The notes beneath the pieces were generated by a model. It was not told the DNA's origin. It did no database searches and saw nothing but the letters and a program-made list of their open reading frames with translations. The translations under genes and the position numbers were made by a program. This document shows positions 1-5,532 of a stretch of 5,742 bases of DNA, one piece after another. This stretch comes from Prevotellaceae bacterium (GTDB lineage: Bacteria; Bacteroidota; Bacteroidia; Bacteroidales; Bacteroidaceae), in assembly GCA_905371275.1 (NCBI GenBank), contig CAJPLH010000125.1, positions 1 through 5,742 of the forward strand. Reading direction: 5' to 3'. Within the stretch, counting starts at the first letter, position 1. Each line of letters opens with the position of its first letter.

Positions 1-53
1 AGAGCAAAGGACTGAAAATCCTTGTGTCCCCGGTTCGATTCCTGGTGGCACCA
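1..53 (+). tRNA. tRNA-Phe (GAA), 5' part cut off by window edge
   Basis: This is the 3' part of a tRNA, starting at A21 of the standard numbering. Bases 2-5 (GAGC) are the 3' side of the D stem. The anticodon stem is 7-11 (AAGGA) paired with 19-23 (TCCTT), and the 7-base loop CTGAAAA carries anticodon GAA at 14-16, so it reads Phe codons. The T loop TTCGATT is at 34-40. The acceptor 3' strand TGGCACC is at 46-52 and the discriminator A at 53. The next bases are CAC, so CCA is not encoded and must be added after transcription. The T stem (29-33 with 41-45) has one C-T mismatch in the middle. The missing 5' acceptor strand should read GGTGCCA. The amino-acid identity is secure from the anticodon. 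Confidence 0.95.
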
Positions 54-60
54 CACAATG

Positions 61-96
61 AAGACGACTACTGCGGTAGTTGTCTTTTATGTTTTT
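61..96 (+). terminator. Rho-independent terminator after tRNA-Phe
   Basis: An 11-bp stem is formed by 61-71 (AAGACGACTAC) and 76-86 (GTAGTTGTCTT), with one G-U pair and the tetraloop TGCG. A T-rich tail (TTTATGTTTTT) follows at once. It starts seven bases after the tRNA end, as expected for the terminator of a tRNA transcript. Confidence 0.85.
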
Positions 97-107
97 ACAT
101 CCATTTG

Positions 108-138
108 TTGGGCAAGTGAAATGTATTTTCTATCTTTG
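108..138 (+). promoter_or_regulatory. Bacteroidetes-type promoter of the small antitoxin gene
   Basis: The -7 box TATCTTTG (131-138) matches TAnnTTTG fully, and a -33 TTG lies at 108-110 with a 20-base spacer, inside the known 19-21 range for Bacteroides sigma-ABfr promoters. Transcription would start near 143-146, giving a leader of about 60 bases that contains the hairpin at 171-192. Confidence 0.7.
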
Positions 139-170
139 CTATATATATCATATTGTATCCCTGTTCGGAG

Positions 171-192
171 TAATGACCTTTGAGGGTTATTA
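171..192 (+). promoter_or_regulatory. Inverted repeat in the antitoxin leader (possible operator or RNA hairpin)
   Basis: TAATGACC (171-178) pairs with GGTTATTA (185-192) with a single G-U pair and a TTTGAG loop. Flanking GAG (168-170) and CTC (195-197) can extend it across a two-base bulge. It lies between the predicted transcription start and the ATG at 208. Antitoxins of the Phd/YefM family usually bind palindromes near their own promoter, so this could be the operator. That role is inferred; the element could equally act as a leader RNA structure. Confidence 0.4.
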
Positions 193-207
193 AGCTCTAC
201 AACTATC

Positions 208-456
208 ATGGAAATCAAATCTAATGAATTTAAAGCCAATCAACGCAAGTATTTCGGTTTGGCTTGTACGGAGCGAATAGTCATTCGCAGAGGTAACAAC
301 CAGTCCTTTGCGCTCGTTCCCACCCATGATGAGGAGTTTTCTTTGACTCCTCGTTTGGCAGCGAAACTCGACAGCGTTCGTGCAGAAATTAAGGTTGGGA
401 AGTGCACGCTGCATCAAAGTCATGCCGAAATAGACGATTTCTTTGCAAGTCTATGA
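208..456 (+). CDS. Phd/YefM-type antitoxin, orphan (no toxin gene adjacent)
   Basis: The gene encodes 82 residues, the usual size for Phd/YefM antitoxins. The N-terminal half (MEIKSNEFKANQRKYF, then IVIRRGNNQSFALVP at about 24-38) follows the family pattern: a strand, a helix containing an F-x-x-NQ-x-x-YF core, a turn, and an R-R-G-x-x-x-x-x-L-V-P strand that forms the DNA-binding dimer. The C-terminal part (about 45-82, ending in EIDDFFASL) is acidic and amphipathic, like the flexible toxin-binding tail. Known members repress their own operon and neutralise a RelE/YoeB/Doc-type toxin. Here the next gene is feoB, convergent, and the upstream side is a tRNA, so no toxin partner is visible. ATG 208 is the only sensible start, with no Shine-Dalgarno sequence. 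Family assignment is from remembered sequence patterns. It may work in trans, or be a remnant or a solitary regulator. Confidence 0.75.
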   Translation: MEIKSNEFKANQRKYFGLACTERIVIRRGNNQSFALVPTHDEEFSLTPRLAAKLDSVRAEIKVGKCTLHQSHAEIDDFFASL

Positions 457-477
457 AATTTCAGCAGATGAAGATGG

Positions 478-511
478 ACAATGCCCACTAGTTTGTGCTA
501 GTGGGCATTGT
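478..511. terminator. 14-bp perfect inverted repeat between convergent genes, probable bidirectional terminator
   Basis: ACAATGCCCACTAG (478-491) is perfectly complementary to CTAGTGGGCATTGT (498-511), with loop TTTGTG. It sits in the 91-base gap between the antitoxin stop (456) and the feoB stop (548), the right place to end both transcripts. Neither flank has a true run of T (the plus-strand flank is TTGGATATAAATAAG), so the terminator role rests on position and stem strength. Confidence 0.6.
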
Positions 512-547
512 TGGATATAAATAAGAATAAAGAGAGCGAAGAGGACT

Positions 548-2785
548 TCACCACCACAAGGCGATGCGATAGGCGATGAAAGCCATGACGTAGGCAAAGC
601 CCGTGGTGTAGAGCATAGAGATGACGGCATAGCGCCATTGTCCACTCTCACCCTTGATGGCAGCAATTGTGGCGATGCAAGGGAAATAGAGTAGGGCGAA
701 GACCATATAGCTCAAAGCCGCGGCAGGAGTGGACGACTGTTGGAGTGCTTGAGAGATGGCACTGTCGGCAGTGTCGTCTTGTCCTGTACCAGCAGCGGCA
801 GCCGTGTCTTCGTCGAGCTGATAGAGCACACCCAGAGTGGAAACCATCAATTCTTTGGCCGCAGACCCCGTGATGAGCCCTACTCCCATGCGCCAATCGA
901 AACCGAGTGGAGAAATGACAGGCTGAATGGCGTGCGCCGCTTGTCCGAGATACGACTGTTCTTGTTGTTGCGAAGGCGTGAGATCGGCATTTCCTCGAGG
1001 AAAATAGCCCAACAGCCAGATGATGACGGAAGCCACGAGAATCAATCCACCCATTTTGCGGAGATATTGACGTCCCTTTTCCCACGTGTGGTGCAGCACA
1101 CTGCTCGCTACGGGGCGGCGATAAGGAGGAATTTCCATAACGAAATGGCTCTCTTCGCGGCGGCGAATGAAATGGCTCATCAACCACGCAGAACCAAAGG
1201 CGGAAAAGATGCCAAAGGTGTAAAGACCAAACATCACCCACGTGGCGTGGTGGGGGAAGAAGGCCAGGGTGAAGACCGTGTAGACCGTGAGACGAGCCGA
1301 GCACGACATGAAGGGCAGCGTGATCATGGTGAGTAGGCGACTCTTGCGGTTTTCAATGGTGCGTGTGGCCATGACGGCAGGCACGTTGCAACCAAAACCG
1401 GTGAGCATGGGGAAGAAAGATTTCCCGTGGAGTCCCACACGTCGGAGAATGGGGTCGAAGAGTAGGGCAGCGCGAGCCAGATAACCCGAATCTTCCAAGA
1501 TGGAAATGAAGAAATAGAGGATGAGAATTTGTGGCAAAAAGACAATCACTGCACCCACACCGCCAATGATGCCCGAGGAGATGAGGTCAGTGTACCAAGT
1601 GTTGGCAGGGAGTTGTGTTGCGCTCCATTTCGTGAGCCATTTCACCCCCGCATCCATCCAGTCCATGGGGAATTGTCCGATGGTGAAAGTTGCCCAGAAG
1701 ACGAGCCACATCACGGCAAAGAAGGCAAAATAAGAAAGTCCGTGGCGCACGAGCCATTGGTCTACACGCTGAGTGAGACGCACGGCACGACCCTCTTTGA
1801 GGTTGTAGCAGTCAGAGAGATAGTGGTGCACCAAAGCGTGAGGGTCGCTCTGTGCGTGAGGGTCTTCAGCCAGTGATTGCGCAAAATTCTCTTGCGAGTC
1901 GTAGGCTTCGATGAGTTGCGCCAGAAGTTCGTCCATCCCCTTCCCCTTGTTGGCAACACAAGGCACGAGAGGGAGAGAGATGTGTTTGGACAGACGGTCG
2001 ATGTCGAGCGAAGAACCGCTTTCGGTGAACTCATCGTAGAGGTTGAGTGCACCCACCATGGGGAGTCCCATGCGGCGCACTTGGAGGGTGAGGAGGAGAT
2101 TGCGCTCCAGATTGTTCACGTCAAGCACATTGAGCACCACGTCGATGTCCCCTTTGCGGAGTTCGCTCATCACATAGGCTTCTTCGGGCGAATAGGCGCG
2201 GAGCGAATAAGTGCCGGGGAGGTCGACGAAGCGGATGGTGCGGCCGTTGTGGGTGATTTCTCCCACCACGCTCGACACCGTGACACCGGCATAGTTGCCT
2301 GTGCGCTCGTGTCCGCCCGAGAGTGCATTGAAGACAGTGGTTTTTCCGCAGTTGGGATTGCCAATCAAAGCCACCGTGATGGTGCCTTCTGCCTTAGGCG
2401 CAAGGGGTTTGGAAGGGCCGCATGCTGAGCAACCTCCGCAAGAAGAAGAGTCGCAGGCGGCAGGGTGGTCGGAAGGCGTTTGTGAGAGATAGGTGGCAGC
2501 GGTGTCGGTGGAGAAGAAGCGTTTGGAGAGCGTTTCTTCGGAAGCATAGTCAATGTCGGGGCGCTCCAGCGACACCTCGATGAGTTCGGCTTCGCTGCTG
2601 CGGAGTGCCACTCGCTGTCCGAGCATAGCAAAGACGATGGGAGAACCCATGGGAGTGGCAAAGAGTCGCGTCACCTCTTGTCCCGGCACAAAACCGAGTT
2701 CTTCAAGGCGCAAGCGCAAAGATGGACTGCCGGTGGTGCGCCGCACAAAAGCCGTTTGGTGATTATGTAGATTTGAAAGATTCAT
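548..2785 (-). CDS. feoB: Ferrous iron transporter FeoB with fused N-terminal FeoA domain
   Basis: Inner-membrane GTPase-linked Fe2+ importer of 745 residues. Residues 1-72 are a FeoA (SH3-like) domain: LRLRLEELGFVPGQEV, then GQRVALRSSEAELIEV. A linker (73-133) holds four cysteines (C111, C116, C119, C122). The G domain has G1 GNPNCGKT (142-149), switch I NYAGVTV (164-170), G3 DLPG (188-191), G4 NLYD (248-251) and a G5-like VANKGKG (277-283). From about 350 comes the membrane part with the Gate motifs: EDSGYLARAA (431-440), GFGCNVPA (463-470), SCSARL (494-499), SAAKEL (641-646) and FPCIATIAA (701-709). The helical domain that normally lies between G domain and membrane part is much shortened (about 284-345), which explains a length below the roughly 830-850 expected of a FeoA-FeoB fusion. 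The ATG at 2785 begins the FeoA fold and is 25-30 bases from a predicted transcription start. FeoA-FeoB fusions are known in Bacteroides and Porphyromonas. Iron is the expected substrate, but some Porphyromonas FeoB paralogues carry manganese. Confidence 0.96.
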   Translation of the reverse strand: MNLSNLHNHQTAFVRRTTGSPSLRLRLEELGFVPGQEVTRLFATPMGSPIVFAMLGQRVALRSSEAELIEVSLERPDIDYASEETLSKRFFSTDTAATYLSQTPSDHPAACDSSSCGGCSACGPSKPLAPKAEGTITVALIGNPNCGKTTVFNALSGGHERTGNYAGVTVSSVVGEITHNGRTIRFVDLPGTYSLRAYSPEEAYVMSELRKGDIDVVLNVLDVNNLERNLLLTLQVRRMGLPMVGALNLYDEFTESGSSLDIDRLSKHISLPLVPCVANKGKGMDELLAQLIEAYDSQENFAQSLAEDPHAQSDPHALVHHYLSDCYNLKEGRAVRLTQRVDQWLVRHGLSYFAFFAVMWLVFWATFTIGQFPMDWMDAGVKWLTKWSATQLPANTWYTDLISSGIIGGVGAVIVFLPQILILYFFISILEDSGYLARAALLFDPILRRVGLHGKSFFPMLTGFGCNVPAVMATRTIENRKSRLLTMITLPFMSCSARLTVYTVFTLAFFPHHATWVMFGLYTFGIFSAFGSAWLMSHFIRRREESHFVMEIPPYRRPVASSVLHHTWEKGRQYLRKMGGLILVASVIIWLLGYFPRGNADLTPSQQQEQSYLGQAAHAIQPVISPLGFDWRMGVGLITGSAAKELMVSTLGVLYQLDEDTAAAAGTGQDDTADSAISQALQQSSTPAAALSYMVFALLYFPCIATIAAIKGESGQWRYAVISMLYTTGFAYVMAFIAYRIALWW

Positions 2786-2816
2786 TGGGTCATCTAGTTG
2801 TTATGTCATTGACTGG

Positions 2817-2847
2817 CAAAGATACGTTTTTTCTGTTAGAAAGGAAA
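2817..2847 (-). promoter_or_regulatory. Predicted feoB promoter
   Basis: Read on the minus strand, 2824-2817 is TATCTTTG, a full match to the TAnnTTTG -7 box. A weaker -33 element (TTTC, plus-strand GAAA at 2844-2847) lies 19 bases upstream. Transcription would start near 2811, leaving a short leader before the ATG at 2785. Confidence 0.6.
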
Positions 2848-2878
2848 TACCTACATCTAGTGATATTCGTGTAGGGTA
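2848..2878. promoter_or_regulatory. Inverted repeat upstream of the feoB promoter, candidate regulator site
   Basis: TACCTACA (2848-2855) faces TGTAGGGTA (2870-2878) across a 14-base spacer, complementary except for one bulged base. It lies just upstream of the predicted feoB -33 element, the usual place for an activator or upstream-bound regulator. It does not resemble a classical Fur box. The function is inferred from position only. Confidence 0.3.
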
Positions 2879-3034
2879 ATCTTGAATACAGTCAATAAAT
2901 GCGTCTAAAACGGAAATTTGTATCTCCTTTTATGCTTTCAAATGTAATTGTAATAAGATGGATAAAGCAATGTCGCTTTACGGCCTTACTGGTTGACTCT
3001 ACAATTCTACTGATTCATTTTTTTAAGCGAATAA

Positions 3035-3067
3035 TTTGGTGCTTGTAAAAGATATTGTGTAATTTTG
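3035..3067 (+). promoter_or_regulatory. Bacteroidetes-type promoter of the cyclase-like gene
   Basis: TTTG (3035-3038) is followed after 21 bases by TAATTTTG (3060-3067), a full match to the TTTG / TAnnTTTG consensus. Transcription would begin near 3073-3075, giving a leader of about 37 bases before the ATG at 3112. It is the best promoter match in the window and implies that the gene is expressed independently of feoB and pyk. Confidence 0.75.
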
Positions 3068-3111
3068 CTTCTTCTAGATAGTATAATGTGTTATTTTATT
3101 CCTAGTGAAAT

Positions 3112-3855
3112 ATGGAGAAAAATGAAATGTATGTCCTGTACGCGGATATAATGGGCTTCAAGGATAGGGTTATGAGAATATCTCACGAAAAACTAGTGAA
3201 AGACTTCGAGGGGATGATTTCAAGTTTGGGGGATTGGTTTTCGCCCAGTAAGAAAGCCTCAACATTTAAAGTCTCTGTTTTCTCTGACTCAATTCTTGTA
3301 GTTGATGCGAATACCAGGGAGGGGTTTAATCGAGTCTCTAAGGCTGCAGCAGGGTTAATGCAAGTTTCGTTAGAGAGTGGTTTTGCTGTTAAAGGAGTGA
3401 TATCTAAGGGGGATTTTACTTATAAAGAGCAGCAGCAGTTATTTCTGGGACGAGCTTTGGTTGATGCTTTTTTGTTAGAAGAACAATTACATTATTATGG
3501 AATTGTTGCTCATCATTCTGTGGAAGATTCTATCATTAAGTGGGCTAATGGTTACAAAGGGAAAAGGGGGAGAAGAAAAAGGAATCCCTACGTTTTAAGT
3601 CCAGTTCCTTTGAAAAATGGATATATTACGCATTATCATTTAGCATATAATCTTATTAGTCGCACACGAAGAACTGGGAGCGATGTTGAGAATGCTCATA
3701 ATAATATCATCTCATGGCTACATCAGATAAGAGGTACGGTTTCTGGTAGTCCGCGGATTTATGTTGACAAAACCATACAGGTTTTAGAGGAGGACTTGAA
3801 GCTTTTTAATCAGAAAGCTGAAAATAGTGCTGAGGTTGTGTTTCCTCTGTCCTAG
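3112..3855 (+). CDS. Uncharacterised protein with divergent nucleotidyl-cyclase-like fold
   Basis: A soluble protein of 247 residues with no signal peptide or membrane segment. I do not recognise a named family, but the motif order resembles class III nucleotidyl cyclases. The first strand YVLYADIMGF (7-16) matches the cyclase D-I-x-G-F metal site (D12). KVSVFSDSILVVD (53-65) gives a second candidate metal Asp (D59). VKGVISKGDF (93-102) and GRALVDAFLLEE (113-124) sit where cyclases have their R-I-G-I-H-x-G strand and D-x-V-N-x-A-x-R-L-E helix, but the catalytic Asn/Arg pair is not evident. A basic stretch (KGKRGRRKR, 149-157) precedes a family-specific C-terminal half. M6 (3127) is an alternative start directly before strand 1; M1 fits the promoter equally well. 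Composition is far more AT-rich than feoB or pyk (18 of 60 G+C at 3481-3540), suggesting transfer. No effector gene of a cyclic-nucleotide defence system is next to it. The CDS is very likely; cyclase activity is only a hypothesis. Confidence 0.8.
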   Translation: MEKNEMYVLYADIMGFKDRVMRISHEKLVKDFEGMISSLGDWFSPSKKASTFKVSVFSDSILVVDANTREGFNRVSKAAAGLMQVSLESGFAVKGVISKGDFTYKEQQQLFLGRALVDAFLLEEQLHYYGIVAHHSVEDSIIKWANGYKGKRGRRKRNPYVLSPVPLKNGYITHYHLAYNLISRTRRTGSDVENAHNNIISWLHQIRGTVSGSPRIYVDKTIQVLEEDLKLFNQKAENSAEVVFPLS

Positions 3856-3950
3856 TATTGATTGAGTTAATATGGTTGATTGTTAGCCTGTTGGATAATA
3901 GGGAAAGACCGTGTGCGAGAAAAAAGACGCGGAAAGATAGGGCGTACTCC

Positions 3951-3971
3951 GCAAATTCTTCGTAAATTTGC
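3951..3971 (+). promoter_or_regulatory. pyk promoter -7 box inside a 7-bp inverted repeat
   Basis: TAAATTTG (3963-3970) matches the TAnnTTTG -7 consensus, 42 bases upstream of the pyk ATG, although no good -33 TTG is seen at 19-21 bases upstream. The box overlaps the right arm of a perfect dyad, GCAAATT (3951-3957) and AATTTGC (3965-3971) with a 7-base spacer. A dyad over a -7 box is a plausible repressor site. Both roles are predictions. Confidence 0.45.
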
Positions 3972-4011
3972 AGCAAAGAATTGTAGAACAGCATATAATC
4001 CTCCTCCCCTA

Positions 4012-5472
4012 ATGAAAAAAACTAAAATCGTTTGCTCCATCAGTGACTTGCGTTGCGATGAAAAATTCCTCCGTGAACTCTTCTTTGCAGGGATGAATGT
4101 AGTGCGTATGAACACTGCACACGCCGATGCCGAAGGTATCAAGAAAATCATCCGCAACGTACGTGCCGTATCACCACATATAGGTATTTTGATTGATACC
4201 AAAGGTCCTGAAGTGCGCACCACACGTGCTGAAGCTCCCATTGCTTACAAGGCTGGCGAGGTGGCAACGGTGTATGGTCGTCCTGGTGTAGACACCACAC
4301 ACGATGAAGTTTGTCTCTCTTATGCCGACATCGCTCAAGATTTGAAAGTGGGCGATCGTTTGCTCTTTGATGATGGTGCCATCTCCATGAAGGTAGCTGC
4401 CATTGAGGGAGAAGCCGTGCGCGTGGAAGTGGAAAACGATGGCGTCCTCGGTTCGCACAAGAGTGTGAATGTGCCTGGTGAGCACATCGACCTCCCTGCG
4501 CTCACACAGCGCGACCACGAGAACATTCTTCTCGCGATTGAGCAAGACATTGATTTCATTGCTCACTCATTCGTGCGTTCTGCTGCCGACGTGAAAGTGG
4601 TGCAAGACATTCTCGATGCGCACAACAGCGACATCAAGATCATCTCTAAGATTGAAAACCAGGAAGGAGTTGACAACATCGATGAAATCATTGAAGCGTC
4701 TTACGGTATTATGATTGCGCGCGGTGACCTCGGTATTGAAGTACCCATCGAGTGCATTCCCGGCATTCAGCGCCAAATCATTAGAAAGTGCATCCAGGCT
4801 AAGAAACCTGTGATTGTGGCCACGCAGATGTTGCACACTATGATCAACAACCCACGTCCCACACGTGCTGAGGTGACCGACATTGCCAACGCTATTTACT
4901 ATCGCACCGATGCTTTGATGCTCAGCGGTGAAACAGCTTCTGGTAAATATCCCCTCGAAGCGGTGAAGACAATGGCTGCGATTGCCGAACAAGCCGAAAA
5001 GGACAAGTTGCGCGAAAACGACATCGATCCTAGTCCCGACTTCACCAATCAACGCGAATTCTTGGCACACGCTGCTGTGGATGCTACTTACAAATTGGGT
5101 GTGAAAGGCATTCTCACCGACAGTGAGTCGGGAGCAACAGCTCGTATGTTGGCTTCGTTCCGCGGCACAACGCCCATCATTGCCATTTGCTACAAAGAAA
5201 AGACACAACGTCTGCTCAATTTGAGCTTTGGTGTGATTCCTATTTTCCAAAAGAAGCCCGAGAGTGCGCAATATATGTTTACGGCAGCCGTGCGTATGCT
5301 TCGTCAAAAAGGTTTTGTAGACCTCGATGACAAGATTGCCTATTTGAGTGGCGTGCTCGGCAAGGGTGGCGGCACATCGTTCTTGGAAATCAACAAGGTG
5401 CGCTCTGCCTATGATGAATATTTCCGCTTCCATCTTCCCACCGACCTCGTGGAGAAAGGAAAGAATAAGTAG
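4012..5472 (+). CDS. pyk: Pyruvate kinase
   Basis: Cytoplasmic enzyme converting phosphoenolpyruvate and ADP to pyruvate and ATP, the last step of glycolysis. The 486 residues fit the usual 470-490. Visible motifs: TKIVCSISDLRCD (4-16), GMNVVRMNTAH (27-37), DTKGPEVRT (62-70), B domain about 71-160, ISKIENQEGV (211-220) with the catalytic Lys K213 and metal ligand E215, IARGDLGIEVP (235-245) with metal ligand D239, VATQML (269-274), RPTRAEVTD (282-290), and LSGETASGKYP (304-314). The C-terminal allosteric-type domain (about 345-475) ends in GKGGGTSFLEINKV. E67 is the glutamate typical of K+-dependent enzymes, but the usual Ser of N-F-S-H is Ala (A36). The reading frame is open from a TTG at 3880, yet the family N-terminus begins at ATG 4012 and the upstream part looks like leader. 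There is no Shine-Dalgarno sequence; the leader reads CCTCCTCCCC. It is probably transcribed alone, though read-through from the upstream gene is possible. Confidence 0.97.
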   Translation: MKKTKIVCSISDLRCDEKFLRELFFAGMNVVRMNTAHADAEGIKKIIRNVRAVSPHIGILIDTKGPEVRTTRAEAPIAYKAGEVATVYGRPGVDTTHDEVCLSYADIAQDLKVGDRLLFDDGAISMKVAAIEGEAVRVEVENDGVLGSHKSVNVPGEHIDLPALTQRDHENILLAIEQDIDFIAHSFVRSAADVKVVQDILDAHNSDIKIISKIENQEGVDNIDEIIEASYGIMIARGDLGIEVPIECIPGIQRQIIRKCIQAKKPVIVATQMLHTMINNPRPTRAEVTDIANAIYYRTDALMLSGETASGKYPLEAVKTMAAIAEQAEKDKLRENDIDPSPDFTNQREFLAHAAVDATYKLGVKGILTDSESGATARMLASFRGTTPIIAICYKEKTQRLLNLSFGVIPIFQKKPESAQYMFTAAVRMLRQKGFVDLDDKIAYLSGVLGKGGGTSFLEINKVRSAYDEYFRFHLPTDLVEKGKNK

Positions 5473-5532
5473 TTCATCCCCTCTTTGAGCGGAGGCAGAC
5501 GACTTTTGCTCAAAAGAAAATGAAAGTTTTGC

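Larger units (their letters stand above)
2786..3111. other. AT-rich divergent intergenic region
   Basis: This 326-base spacer lies between the divergent feoB and the gene at 3112. It contains the predicted feoB promoter, an inverted repeat at 2848-2878, a minor 6-bp hairpin (TAAAGC 2963-2968 with GCTTTA 2975-2980) and the promoter at 3035-3067. I find no convincing ORF, tRNA or terminator in the central part (about 2880-3030). That part could be leftover flank of an insertion that brought in the AT-rich gene, but no terminal repeats support this. Confidence 0.6.

Noticed and set aside
1..207. Attachment site or integrated element at the tRNA-Phe 3' end
   Set aside because: No second copy of the tRNA end, no integrase and no flanking repeats are visible in the window, so only the adjacency is noted.
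648..1304. 218-residue open frame on the minus strand overlapping the 3' part of feoB in another frame
   Set aside because: It is a frame-shifted reading of the FeoB membrane domain, rich in His, Ser and Arg, with no hydrophobic segments. FeoB itself is intact, so no frameshift needs to be invoked.
1877..2428. 183-residue open frame on the plus strand opposite feoB
   Set aside because: It lies entirely opposite the FeoB G domain, where the minus-strand frame holds every expected GTPase motif; the plus-strand translation resembles no family.
2786..2880. Classical Fur box near the feoB promoter
   Set aside because: No stretch approaches the GATAATGATAATCATTATC-type consensus; only the unrelated TACCTACA / TGTAGGGTA dyad is present.
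3112..3855. Complete Pycsar or CBASS defence system
   Set aside because: Only one cyclase-like gene is present. The neighbours are feoB and pyk, and no TM, TIR, nuclease or other effector gene lies nearby.
3880..4011. TTG-initiated 44-residue N-terminal extension of pyruvate kinase
   Set aside because: The extension is highly basic and unlike any pyruvate kinase N-terminus, overlaps the predicted pyk promoter, and the family start falls exactly at ATG 4012.
4567..5433. Long 288-residue open frame on the minus strand within pyk
   Set aside because: It is the complement of the conserved pyk coding sequence, has a low-complexity cysteine/histidine-rich translation with no recognisable domain, and no promoter of its own.
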